Counted from the first letter of the stretch, positions 6,826-15,132 are shown. The stretch: DNA of 21,750 nucleotides from JAPLJQ01 sp037143735 (GCA_037143735.1 JBAWYD010000032.1:1-21750); one strand, 5' to 3'. Numbers and translations are program-made. Notes: generated from the letters alone by a model not told the origin.

Positions 6826-8859
6826 TTAAGCCTTATCATAAGCATAAAACTGCATGGAGAAGGTGGCCCTTCCCTGGGTCGCCGAGCGAATATCTGTCGA
6901 ATATCCAAACATGGCCTTCAAAGGCACCTTCGCCTTGATTTCACTGATCGGTCCTTTTGTTGATATGGCCTGAATTTCTCCCCTTCTGGCGTTGATATCT
7001 CCGATGACCTCTCCCATAAATTCCCTGGGTGTGATGATCTCCACCATCATGAGGGGTTCAAGAAGCGTAGGATCGGCCCGCAGACAGCCATCTCTCACAG
7101 CGGATGAGGCTGCGATCTTATAACCGAGTTCTGTAGACTCTCCTTCTCGGAAAGATCCGCCTGTTATCGTAATTGTAACATCTACAACAGGGTAGCCAGC
7201 CAAAACGCCGCTCAGTGTTGATTCCCGGATGCCATCTTCAATGGCCTCATGAAAATCAGAAGGTATGGTGGCTTCATCTATAAGCTTTACACACGCTATT
7301 CCCGTTCCCCTCGCTTTCGGCTCGAGAGTGATTTTCACATGACCAAAATGTTTCTTTTCACCCAGCTCCTTCTCAAAACGGCCTTCCGCCTCTACCTGCT
7401 TCTGAATGGTTTCCCTGTACACAACCCGTGGTTTACCAACATTCACAAGGGTATTAAATTCCCTTCTCAATCTGTCAATGATAATATCAAGATGCAGTTC
7501 CCCCATGCCCGAAATAACGGTTTGGGCCGTTTCATCTTCATACTTTACTCTGATTGTGGGATCTTCTTCCATCAGCTTGGTAAGAGCAACGGACAGCTTC
7601 TCCTGATCGGCGGGGGTCTTCGCTTCGATTGCCTGGCTGATGACGGGCTCATAAAACTCTATCGGCTCCAGGAGAATCGGGTGGGACTCATCACAGAGGG
7701 TATTTCCGGTGGTCGTTTCTTTGAGCCCGACAACGGCAACGATTCCCCCCGCGCCGCATTGATCGATTCTCTCCCTCTTGTTCGCATGCATTTTCAGCAG
7801 TCGCGAAATCTTTTCTTTTTTTCTGATCGAAACATTGTAGATGTCATGACCCATCTTAAGATGCCCCGAATAAATTCTCAGATAAGTCAATTTCCGTCCA
7901 TCATCCTGCATGACCTTGAACGCCAGGGCGGCCAAAGGCTCCCTGTCGTTGCTTAATCTGGTCTCTTCATAACCCGTTAATGGATTGATTCCCCTGACGG
8001 GCGGGACATCTTCCGGCGACGGGAGAAAATGAACGATGGCGTCCATGAGGGGTTGAATGCCCTGGTTCCGTAAGGCAGTGCCACACATCACAGGTACGGC
8101 TTTTAGAGAAAGGGTTGCCTGTCTGACGGCTTTCATAATCTCTTTTTCTGAAATGCTGTTTCCCTCCAGATATTTCTCTGCGACTTGATCATCCATCTCT
8201 GCAAGCGTTTCAATCAATTTTTCACGGTATTCTTGCACCTGAGAAATAATATCGGACGGAATATCCCCCAGTGTAAATGATACACCCAGGGAATTTCCAT
8301 GCCACGTAATGAGTTTCTCTCTAATCAGATCCACAACGCCGGCAAAGTTCTCCTCCTGACCATAAGGAATCTGTATGGCCAGAGGGATGGAATTGAACCT
8401 TTCCTTCATCATATTGATGGTTCCGAAAAAATTTGCACCTACACGGTCCATCTTATTGATAAAAGCAATTTTGGGAACGCTATATTTATCGGCCTGGTGC
8501 CAAACGGTCTCGGATTGAGGCTCAACCCCCCCTACAGCACAAAAAACAACCAATGCTCCATCAAGTACCCTGAGACACCTTTCAACCTCCATGGTAAAAT
8601 CGACGTGACCCGGCGTATCAATAATCTGAATCTCATGGTTTTCCCAACTGCAAGCCGTAACCGCAGACGTGATGGTTATCCCTCTCTCCTGTTCCTGAGG
8701 CATCCAGTCCATTGTTGCTTCCCCGTCATGGACTTCACCCATTTTATATACTTTTCCCGTATAAAAGAGAATCCTCTCCGTTACCGTCGTCTTGCCGGCA
8801 TCAATATGAGCCACGATCCCGATATTTCTCGTCCTTGATAATTTTTGTCGTAAGGACAT
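6826..8859 (-). CDS. fusA: Translation elongation factor G (stand-alone paralogue)
   Basis: This 677-residue ribosomal translocase GTPase carries all five domains. G motifs are AHIDAGKTT (residues 17-25), the switch I segment QEQERGITI, DTPGH, and NKMD. Domains II-V are complete, ending in the conserved SATQGRATFSMQFYAYD. It is shorter than the typical ~692-704. It lacks str-operon neighbours (rpsL, rpsG, tuf), so a second EF-G copy is likely. The domain IV tip reads SFREGESTEL where E. coli-type EF-G has SYHDVDSSEL, so the decoding-site histidine is replaced by arginine. That suggests a specialised paralogue. AAGGAAGG (inside the end of the upstream GerMN gene) precedes the ATG. The stop of that gene is 5 bases upstream, implying coupled translation. 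Confidence 0.95.
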   Translation of the reverse strand: MSLRQKLSRTRNIGIVAHIDAGKTTVTERILFYTGKVYKMGEVHDGEATMDWMPQEQERGITITSAVTACSWENHEIQIIDTPGHVDFTMEVERCLRVLDGALVVFCAVGGVEPQSETVWHQADKYSVPKIAFINKMDRVGANFFGTINMMKERFNSIPLAIQIPYGQEENFAGVVDLIREKLITWHGNSLGVSFTLGDIPSDIISQVQEYREKLIETLAEMDDQVAEKYLEGNSISEKEIMKAVRQATLSLKAVPVMCGTALRNQGIQPLMDAIVHFLPSPEDVPPVRGINPLTGYEETRLSNDREPLAALAFKVMQDDGRKLTYLRIYSGHLKMGHDIYNVSIRKKEKISRLLKMHANKRERIDQCGAGGIVAVVGLKETTTGNTLCDESHPILLEPIEFYEPVISQAIEAKTPADQEKLSVALTKLMEEDPTIRVKYEDETAQTVISGMGELHLDIIIDRLRREFNTLVNVGKPRVVYRETIQKQVEAEGRFEKELGEKKHFGHVKITLEPKARGTGIACVKLIDEATIPSDFHEAIEDGIRESTLSGVLAGYPVVDVTITITGGSFREGESTELGYKIAASSAVRDGCLRADPTLLEPLMMVEIITPREFMGEVIGDINARRGEIQAISTKGPISEIKAKVPLKAMFGYSTDIRSATQGRATFSMQFYAYDKA

Positions 8860-8864
8860 CAGGA

Positions 8865-9485
8865 TTATCCTTCCTTTGATCCCGGCGCCAGCAATTCTTT
8901 ATTCATCGTAAAGGGTTGCCTCGTATCAATGTGCCCCTTAATAGATTCTATTTCCTTGCCCGAAATCAGCAGTTTTACTTTTTTGATGCCCGAAACATTC
9001 CGAATCAGGCTGTTGGTCAACGAATAGATGGTAGCTATTTCGCTGGCACTGCTGCCCGGATGAAGCTGAACAAGATTATCATCAAAGCTCACATAGGCAG
9101 TCTGCCCTTCATCAATTTTTATACTTTCAAGCTTTACCTTTTCAGGAAATGTATTAATGAGCTTTGTTTTCGAGCCATCCAACAAGGCTTTCACCACTTC
9201 TTTCGCCTGTTGTTCAGGATTATTTTCTTTCGGGATATATCTCTTTTCCGGAATTAAAAACCTCTCATTGGCATCTGAAAAGTAAAGTGTGACCTGTTGC
9301 TTTTCCTTCTTCCTGGCAACGGTATCTTTTGTCGGAGGAAACACGTATTCAAAAAGACTCACAAACAACAAAATGAGAAACACCACCACAACGGCAACGA
9401 TGAAAAAAAGGAAAGATTTCCTGATGCTTTTTTTCTTCTTCTTTACCTTTATATCCGTCGTTCTCTTCTGCTTCTTTGTTCCCAT
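8865..9485 (-). CDS. Membrane-anchored GerMN-domain protein
   Basis: This 206-residue protein has a lysine-rich cytoplasmic N-terminus (KKKKKS at 15-20) and one transmembrane segment (about 24-48). A GerMN domain follows (about 64-185): VTLYFSDAN, then a helical AKEVVKALLDGS stretch, NTFPEKVKL, AYVSFDD, and the HPGSSASE..IYSLTNSL block. The domain is named from the spore germination protein GerM but is widespread in non-sporulating bacteria, where its role is unclear; an extracytoplasmic binding domain is the best description. It is coupled to EF-G (5-base gap). A TTGACG hexamer in the 127-base upstream gap may be part of a promoter, but no good -10 accompanies it. GAGGTC precedes the ATG at 10 bases. 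Confidence 0.88.
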   Translation of the reverse strand: MGTKKQKRTTDIKVKKKKKSIRKSFLFFIVAVVVVFLILLFVSLFEYVFPPTKDTVARKKEKQQVTLYFSDANERFLIPEKRYIPKENNPEQQAKEVVKALLDGSKTKLINTFPEKVKLESIKIDEGQTAYVSFDDNLVQLHPGSSASEIATIYSLTNSLIRNVSGIKKVKLLISGKEIESIKGHIDTRQPFTMNKELLAPGSKEG

Positions 9486-9584
9486 GGATACATTGACCTC
9501 TATATTTGCCTTTAAATTTATGCGTTTATTTCAGGAATGGTGCATTTGCGTCAACAAATGTGGCATTAAGAAGACCCCTCACAG

Positions 9585-9606
9585 AAAAAAGGGCCTGCGG
9601 ACGGCC
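9585..9606 (-). terminator. Short intrinsic terminator after the HD-domain gene
   Basis: On the minus strand GGCC (9606-9603) and GGCC (9595-9592) close a 7-base loop and are followed by CCTTTTTT-type sequence (9591-9585). It lies 6 bases past the stop codon at 9613. The stem is only 4 bp, though all G-C, so efficiency is uncertain. It would separate the HD-domain pair from the GerMN/EF-G transcript. Confidence 0.45.
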
Positions 9607-9612
9607 ATTTTC

Positions 9613-10194
9613 TCATTTACCGTTGTGATTGCCGTTTATCCACCAGTCACTTTTATCTTTGAACCACCATTCGGCTGAATCTGTTTTTAGAATACTGCCT
9701 GCCAACTTTTTCGCGTTTTGGGTATACAGCCGCATGCTCGCATACTTTATCCATTCCTCACTGTATTTATTACCAAGATCCCCACACTCTTTAAGTTGAA
9801 GAATCAGAGAAAGTTGATCTGCATCGTGGGCTATAAGAGATTCCCTTGTCGATCTTTCATTAAATTCGCTTATGGCGGCTTTGATATCTTCACCAAAGAA
9901 CAAAGTCTCCGTCAGTTCATCTACCGCTTTCAGTTCATCTACCGTCACGTACTTTTTATACATATAGTTCATATCTCCCGTCCTGGCTTCGGGAAGATCA
10001 TGGACAAGGCATATTTTAAGTACTTTATATTCATCCACATCCGGCTCCATTTTACTTAATGCATAACCGATAAATACCGTTCTTAAGATATGTTCCGCCA
10101 CAGATTCACTTCCGGAACCGAGAAACTGAAAGCCCGTTCTCGGTGTTTTCTTCAACATACCCACTTCGAATAAAAAATTTGTTATATCTTGCAT
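9613..10194 (-). CDS. HD-domain phosphohydrolase (YfbR/HDDC2-like 5'-nucleotidase family)
   Basis: This 193-residue cytoplasmic metal-dependent hydrolase belongs to the HD superfamily. Metal ligands in the expected order are H35 (SESVAEH), H65-D66 (LVHDLPEA), and D124/D126 (IAHDADQL), with E69 near the active site. The N-terminal LKKTPRTGF preceding ESVAEH is characteristic of the HDDC2/YfbR group, which removes phosphate from deoxynucleoside monophosphates. Substrate is inferred from family only. An AAGGAG site lies within the end of the upstream small gene and the two genes are separated by one base, so translation is almost certainly coupled. Confidence 0.9.
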   Translation of the reverse strand: MQDITNFLFEVGMLKKTPRTGFQFLGSGSESVAEHILRTVFIGYALSKMEPDVDEYKVLKICLVHDLPEARTGDMNYMYKKYVTVDELKAVDELTETLFFGEDIKAAISEFNERSTRESLIAHDADQLSLILQLKECGDLGNKYSEEWIKYASMRLYTQNAKKLAGSILKTDSAEWWFKDKSDWWINGNHNGK

Positions 10195-10195
10195 T

Positions 10196-10414
10196 TCACT
10201 CCTTTTTCAGCATTTTGATCCGGTTGGACATCATATCGGAAATTCTTTTCATTTGCAACTGAAGGGAAGCGATTCCGTCCGGTTTCATGGATATTAATTT
10301 ATCAAGCTGGGATTTCCAGTGTTCTACTATCGATATCTCGTGCTCCTTTAGTTTCTTATCAAGCCTGACCTGCATCTCCTTCATAAAGGCGGCCTGTTTG
10401 TCTGCATCACCCAT
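10196..10414 (-). CDS. Small helical protein of unknown function
   Basis: This 72-residue protein starts MGDADKQAAFMKEMQVRLDK and is predicted almost entirely helical and coiled-coil-like, with alternating charged and hydrophobic residues. It carries no cysteines and no signal peptide. The ATG at 10414 is chosen because AGGAGG stands 10 bases upstream; an in-frame start at 10474 has no comparable site and would add 20 uncharacteristic residues. It is the first gene of a two-gene unit with the HD phosphohydrolase (1-base gap), so it may be a partner or regulator of that enzyme. I do not recognise the family. Confidence 0.75.
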   Translation of the reverse strand: MGDADKQAAFMKEMQVRLDKKLKEHEISIVEHWKSQLDKLISMKPDGIASLQLQMKRISDMMSNRIKMLKKE

Positions 10415-10500
10415 CTGTAAAAAACCTCCTGTAATTGTGAATGTCCCGCTACTAAGAGTCATTGAGAATTTCAACGTTCAAGATTGTAAGAAATTAAGGC

Positions 10501-10528
10501 ATTATATCACTTGACTTTGATTGTGCAA
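10501..10528 (-). promoter_or_regulatory. Probable sigma-70 promoter for the small helical protein/HD operon
   Basis: On the minus strand TTGCAC (10528-10523, four of six consensus positions) and TATAAT (10506-10501, perfect) are separated by 16 bases. Transcription would begin near 10494, about 80 bases before the ATG at 10414. Confidence 0.55.
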
Positions 10529-10696
10529 CCACGATCATCATGGTATTTGATATCTTTGAAAAATAATCACCCTATGGATGGTCATTTGACTTTCTTCATG
10601 GATTCAGGTAGATGGTACCAAGTAATGGGTAACGTTCAGAAGTTGGGGCAAACTTTTTCAATAGGTGTTTTTGGTAACGGCCGATAGACGTTTGAG

Positions 10697-10765
10697 TGGA
10701 GTTACCCACAACCGCGTCCGGCCTTGCTATTAAAGGGCTGCCAGGCGCGGTTGTGGGTAACTCCA
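10697..10765. repeat. Perfect 20-bp inverted repeat in a divergent intergenic region
   Basis: TGGAGTTACCCACAACCGCG (10697-10716) is exactly reverse-complemented at 10746-10765. The 29-base centre can form a small inner stem (GCCTT with AAGGGC). The element occupies the middle of the roughly 470-base region between the divergent genes starting at 10414 and 10886. The rest of that region holds the promoter at 10501-10528, two GGTAACG motifs (10628, 10674) and AT-rich sequence before the LysM gene, without a clear promoter. Stem length and GC content suggest a cruciform-forming mobile palindrome or an RNA hairpin. The frame 10596-10796 on the minus strand runs through it and is not supported as a gene. 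Confidence 0.75.
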
Positions 10766-10885
10766 GAGAAGATTTGAATCTACGATTAGACGACATTATT
10801 ATGCCTCAAATGATTTTTGCCCAACCTTTTGAACGATACTAAATAATTTATTCCTTTAACGACAAGTGAGTCTCCTGACGAGGGT

Positions 10886-12550
10886 ATGGATATGAGCTAT
10901 TCACGTATACGATATCGCTTTCTTGTTCTTCTTTTTGTTCTGCCCCTGATAAACCCGGCTCATGAACTCTGTGCAAAGGAGGGCACCGCTCATATTTCAT
11001 TGAAAAAGACGGCCATTCCCCGGCAGAAAGTCCGACCCTATGTCGTAAAAAAAGGAGAAAGGCTATTTGATATCATGCAGAATCAGGTGGGAATCACATC
11101 GCACCGTTTTGCCATTATAAAGCAATTCAATCCAAAATTGAATAATCTAAACAAGATCTACCCCGGCCAGATCATCATGCTCCCTGAAAAAGAGCCTCAA
11201 GAAAGTGTTGCCTCTGAAGACACAGCTTCCAGGAAAGTATATACCACAAGGAAGGGCGATTCCATGTCGCGTATTGCTTACCGCCAATTAAATGTAAAAC
11301 CTGCCGACATTTTAAAAGCGGTTAAATTGATCGCGCAGCTAAATCCCGACATAAAAAACCTGAACAGAATCTATCCCGGACAGGTCCTTCAACTTCCCCG
11401 AAGAAGCATCGTTATCACCAGGCAGGATGTCAAAGCTCCTCAGGTTGAGGCCTCTGAGGCAAAGAAGGACGAGCGGAAAGAAAAAATAGTCATGCCCCCG
11501 GAAAACCGTATGGACATCATCAGGCAAATCATCGGCCGGATGAATGGGTCCCTTATGACGGCGGGCAAGTATTTCATTCCCATTCCTCAGATGGGTCAGG
11601 TTACCATTGACTGCGCCATGATTCCTGTTGCGGAGCTTGAAGATGGAAGCACCATCCTTGTGGATTTTACTGACCGTGTCCCCGAATCGCTGAAAAAGAT
11701 GATCCAGACAAACTGGCAAAACTATCGTGTCGTCAAGGCCGGTGGCAATGACGGCATTATCAGCATTCTTCAAAAGATCATTAACGCCTCCAGCACTTAT
11801 ACGATGTCAAGGGAAACGAAACCTTTCTCCACAGGGAAGAATCCAACCCTCCAGTTCATGCTTGACTGGACGATTTCAAAAAAGACCTCCGGAAAAGGTA
11901 AACCATATCTGCAGGGTCTTATTTTTGTGTCGGAAAATTCCCAACTACTGCCGAGGCCAATGAACGTTTATGCCGGGAAAAACGGCCTGATCATCACTGA
12001 AATCATGGATGGGCAAGGACTGGTAGGTGCACAGGATTTGAAATATACTGTGCCGGACATACCCGTCATCACAGGAAATTCAGCAAAAGACATGATCTAT
12101 GCCCTTCTTTTAACTCTCGGCTATTCTCCGGTTAAAGATACGGAAGTCAGAATATTCGATTCCGCCAGGGATGGTTTCAATCTGTCCATCATGGCAGACC
12201 TGCTCGTCAAAAAAGGTGACAGATACGTGATGGTCCATTCAAAGCAAATTCCTCAGCAATTCATGGATAACCTCAAAAACAGGGACACAGACGCGGTTTT
12301 TTTGGGAGAAGGCGAGAGCAGAAAATCGGTTATAAAGAAAATCCTTCAAGTCATGAACATCCCGTACACGTTCGATACGTTCTTGTTCTCAGAACCTGAT
12401 AAGGCCAGTCAGCCAAGAGGCATCATCAGAATCCCTGCGTTTAAAATTGCGCGGGACAAGAGATCTCTGTATCTGATTGATTTTGATATGGATGGGGACA
12501 TCTACGGGCATCTTCATCATAAATGGGAGGTGAATCTCGTAAAATTTTGA
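10886..12550 (+). CDS. Secreted protein with two LysM domains
   Basis: This 554-residue protein has a basic N-terminus and a hydrophobic signal segment (about 8-24), with possible cleavage near LCA-KE (residue 30). Two LysM peptidoglycan-binding domains follow, at about 51-100 (PYVVKKGERLFDI to IYPGQIIMLP) and 118-171 (VYTTRKGDSMSRI to IYPGQVLQLP). The remaining ~380 residues match no family I can name. They look like an alpha/beta domain with an odd duplication-like pattern of 'VDF'/'IDFD' strands. It likely acts in the periplasm or at the cell wall. ATG 10886 and ATG 10892 are both possible; the ACGAGGG site favours the second. Its 3' end overlaps the next gene by 28 bases in another frame. 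Confidence 0.9.
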   Translation: MDMSYSRIRYRFLVLLFVLPLINPAHELCAKEGTAHISLKKTAIPRQKVRPYVVKKGERLFDIMQNQVGITSHRFAIIKQFNPKLNNLNKIYPGQIIMLPEKEPQESVASEDTASRKVYTTRKGDSMSRIAYRQLNVKPADILKAVKLIAQLNPDIKNLNRIYPGQVLQLPRRSIVITRQDVKAPQVEASEAKKDERKEKIVMPPENRMDIIRQIIGRMNGSLMTAGKYFIPIPQMGQVTIDCAMIPVAELEDGSTILVDFTDRVPESLKKMIQTNWQNYRVVKAGGNDGIISILQKIINASSTYTMSRETKPFSTGKNPTLQFMLDWTISKKTSGKGKPYLQGLIFVSENSQLLPRPMNVYAGKNGLIITEIMDGQGLVGAQDLKYTVPDIPVITGNSAKDMIYALLLTLGYSPVKDTEVRIFDSARDGFNLSIMADLLVKKGDRYVMVHSKQIPQQFMDNLKNRDTDAVFLGEGESRKSVIKKILQVMNIPYTFDTFLFSEPDKASQPRGIIRIPAFKIARDKRSLYLIDFDMDGDIYGHLHHKWEVNLVKF

Positions 12551-13524
12551 AAGTAACGGCAATATCTCTCTTATCAGGGGGACTGGACAGCCTTCTTGCC
12601 ACGAAGGTTATTCTGGAACAGGGAATCGAGGTTTTGGGGGTCACTTTTGAAACCCCTTTTTTTAGTGCCCGGAAGGCCCAACATGCAGCAGTCATGATGG
12701 GGATTCCCCTTCTGACCCAGGACATCACTGAAGAACTCCTTGAAATACTGAAGGCGCCCAGATACGGATATGGGAAAAACATGAACCCCTGTATTGACTG
12801 TCATACCCTTATGCTGAAAAAAGCAGGCAGAATCATGGAGGAGTCGGGAGCCGATTTTATTTTTACAGGTGAAGTGCTTGGCCAGCGCCCCATGTCTCAG
12901 AACAGGCAATCTCTCTATATTGTTGCGAAGAATTCGGGCTATGGAGAATATATATTGCGACCGTTGAGCGCAAAGTTTCTTACCGCAACAAAGCTGGAAA
13001 CAGCGGGAAAGATCGACCGGGAAAAACTTCTGGACATTCAGGGGAGAGGCAGAAAGCACCAATTGGCACTGGCAAGGCATTATGGCATTACGGATTACCC
13101 GTCACCTGCGGGGGGATGTTTGCTGACAGATCCTCTTTTTTCCAAAAGGCTCAAAGATCTCTTTGATCATCAAAAAGATTTCAAACTAAGGGACGTGAAC
13201 CTCCTGAAGTTCGGCAGGCATTTTCGACCGAATACATCCGCCAAGGTGATTGTGGGGCGAAACAGTGCGGATAACGAGTCCCTTTTGCGTTTATCCGAAG
13301 AAGGAGATACGGTCATCCATATGGCGAACACCCCCGGGCCAACCGTACTTGTTCCGTACGAATGTGATGATAAAACCCTCCTCCTTGCCGCGTCTCTTTG
13401 TGCACTTTACAGCGATGCCCCAAACGACGCCGAGGTCGTGGCCACATGCAGGACGAGACATACCGTCAGACATGAAAGGGTAAAAGCCGTTAACCGGGAT
13501 GAGGTAGAAGGGCTGATCATTTGA
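12523..13524 (+). CDS. PP-loop ATPase, ThiI/TtuA-like tRNA thiolase candidate with NFACT-R-like tail
   Basis: This 333-residue cytoplasmic protein has the PP-loop SGGLDS (18-23) that activates a substrate with ATP. A CxxC (C90, C93 in NPCIDCH) and a third cysteine, C199 (PSPAGGC), fit either persulfide chemistry or three-cysteine [4Fe-4S] binding as in TtuA/TtcA-type tRNA thiolases. It lacks the THUMP and rhodanese domains of classical ThiI. The C-terminal ~110 residues (LLKFGRHFRPNTSAKVIVGR onward) resemble the NFACT-R_2 RNA-binding domain. It is often annotated as tRNA 4-thiouridine synthase in this group, but the exact modification is unproven. ATG 12523 gives a 28-base overlap with the LysM gene; TTG 12547 (MKVTAISLLSGGLDS) behind GGAGG at 12525 is a credible alternative. 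Confidence 0.85.
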   Translation: MGGESRKILKVTAISLLSGGLDSLLATKVILEQGIEVLGVTFETPFFSARKAQHAAVMMGIPLLTQDITEELLEILKAPRYGYGKNMNPCIDCHTLMLKKAGRIMEESGADFIFTGEVLGQRPMSQNRQSLYIVAKNSGYGEYILRPLSAKFLTATKLETAGKIDREKLLDIQGRGRKHQLALARHYGITDYPSPAGGCLLTDPLFSKRLKDLFDHQKDFKLRDVNLLKFGRHFRPNTSAKVIVGRNSADNESLLRLSEEGDTVIHMANTPGPTVLVPYECDDKTLLLAASLCALYSDAPNDAEVVATCRTRHTVRHERVKAVNRDEVEGLII

Positions 13525-15069
13525 CTACCCATCCATCCTGTGCTGCGGTCTCAATAAATCATCAACAGTCTTGACAGGGTTAAAGGTCTCAGTAGGAACT
13601 TCCACAAAAATCGTGTTCCAGAAAGCCATGGCGCCATTCCATAAACCCGGGAGCTCCAGTGCCTTGAGCCCCTGTCCCTTTTCCGATTTCTTTGAAATAT
13701 AAAATGTGTTTCCATCAACAAATTCGTGAAGGTTGAACTTCTGAAACAGGTAATCCCTTACACCGCAGACAAGATCGACAGGATTAAAATGAGTAGCTTG
13801 CGCCCAGATCGCTTTTTGATCGGGAGAGCCCTGGTCAACCTGTGATTCTTCTATAATTTGCGGGGATTGCGTTCCCGTTCCATTCTTATTATCCACCCAG
13901 AAAGGGCCTCCGCCGGGTTCACCTTCATTCTGAACCATGCCACATACCCGAATGGGGCGGTTGAGTTTGTCAAACATGTACAAACATTTTTCTGGCAGCG
14001 GCAAGTGTTGAAACCATGGGGGGAAAATCATGTTAAGTTTGCCGCCGCAGAAAGTCAGGATTTCTTTCATCACATCCTCATTGATTCTCTCTGCCCCCAG
14101 GAGACGCAGATACCTGTAGACCTCATTCTGGATTCTGATGAGATAGCCCCCCAGGACTTTCTTGTAACGCACCGTCGCAGGCTTCAATCTGTCGGGCACA
14201 ATATTATCGATATTTTTCAAAAAGATGATATCCCCATCCAGGTCGTTCAAATTTTCCAGCAGTGACCCGTGCCCACCGGGCCTGAAGACAAGGCGTCCCA
14301 GGGGATCTCGAAATGGGCGATTCTCCATGTCAACAGCGATAGTATTCGTGTATGATCTCTGCGTGGACAGCGTCACATCGAGAGTCACCCCGTAATGACT
14401 TTCATAATTATCTTTTATTCTTGATATGAAGCTGCTTACCGCCTCTTTATACTCTTCTGAAACGGTAAAATGGATCCGGCAGACACGGCCGGCTTCCTGA
14501 GCGTAGAGGATTGCCTCAACCAGGTGTTCTTCCAGCGCTGTACGGCTATCGTCATCCGGATACCGATGAAATTTCAGGAGCGCTTTGGGAAGGTAGCCAT
14601 AATTCAGTCCTTTTATCGTCAGGATATAGGGCAGGACATCCCTATGTCTTCCTGCTTTCAAAAGCCCTTCAAGACTTTCCCCGTTACGCTTGATCGCATC
14701 ATTTAAGTCATTAAAAAAAGCATGAATTTTCAGGTTCTGCGCAAAGTTCTGTCCTGTTTCTACGGAATCAAAGCCTCCCATATCAAAAATTCTGAACCAT
14801 TCCCTAAACATTCGGCTCGCTGCTCCTGAGGCGGGAACGAATTTCACCATCCTGCCTTTTCGCATACCGTCTTCACACAGGGCAATTAACTCGGGCATAT
14901 CTTCTTCGGTAAGAACAACAATGCCTTCGCCGACGGTACAGGGTCTGTTCAAGCCGGCGGGACAGCCCCCCTTTTCAAAGAGGTTAATCTGGGCAAGCAC
15001 CTGCTGCAGTGTAAGTCCTTCTGCTTCGATCTGCCGGATATCTGCTTCTGAAAACATCTCTCGACGCAA
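13525..15069 (-). CDS. DUF4301 family protein, putative nucleotidyltransferase-like
   Basis: This large cytoplasmic protein of about 514 residues belongs to the DUF4301 family, whose function is unestablished. PASGAASRMFREW near the N-terminus resembles the nucleotide-binding loop of sugar-nucleotide pyrophosphorylases. FRPGGHGSLLENLNDLDGD followed by IIFLKNIDNIVPD resembles the GHG and metal-binding region of UDP-sugar pyrophosphorylases. A nucleotidyltransferase fold is therefore inferred. The start is set at TTG 15069 because AAAGGGG lies 8 bases upstream and it leads into MFSEADIRQIEAEG, the usual family N-terminus. An ATG at 15126 is in frame but has no ribosome-binding site. The stop codon directly abuts the stop of the convergent PP-loop gene. 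Confidence 0.87.
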   Translation of the reverse strand: MRREMFSEADIRQIEAEGLTLQQVLAQINLFEKGGCPAGLNRPCTVGEGIVVLTEEDMPELIALCEDGMRKGRMVKFVPASGAASRMFREWFRIFDMGGFDSVETGQNFAQNLKIHAFFNDLNDAIKRNGESLEGLLKAGRHRDVLPYILTIKGLNYGYLPKALLKFHRYPDDDSRTALEEHLVEAILYAQEAGRVCRIHFTVSEEYKEAVSSFISRIKDNYESHYGVTLDVTLSTQRSYTNTIAVDMENRPFRDPLGRLVFRPGGHGSLLENLNDLDGDIIFLKNIDNIVPDRLKPATVRYKKVLGGYLIRIQNEVYRYLRLLGAERINEDVMKEILTFCGGKLNMIFPPWFQHLPLPEKCLYMFDKLNRPIRVCGMVQNEGEPGGGPFWVDNKNGTGTQSPQIIEESQVDQGSPDQKAIWAQATHFNPVDLVCGVRDYLFQKFNLHEFVDGNTFYISKKSEKGQGLKALELPGLWNGAMAFWNTIFVEVPTETFNPVKTVDDLLRPQHRMDG

Positions 15070-15132
15070 ATGATTATCCCCTTTTGTTATGTTCTGTAAG
15101 GACCTGGCATGATGAAGGTCACACATTAACTA

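Noticed and set aside
10697..10765. Integron attC site
   Set aside because: The palindrome lacks the GTTRRRY and RYYYAAC core sites and no integrase or gene cassette is present.
10596..10796. 66-codon minus-strand frame in the divergent intergenic region
   Set aside because: It runs through both arms of the 20-bp inverted repeat, has no ribosome-binding site and no family resemblance.
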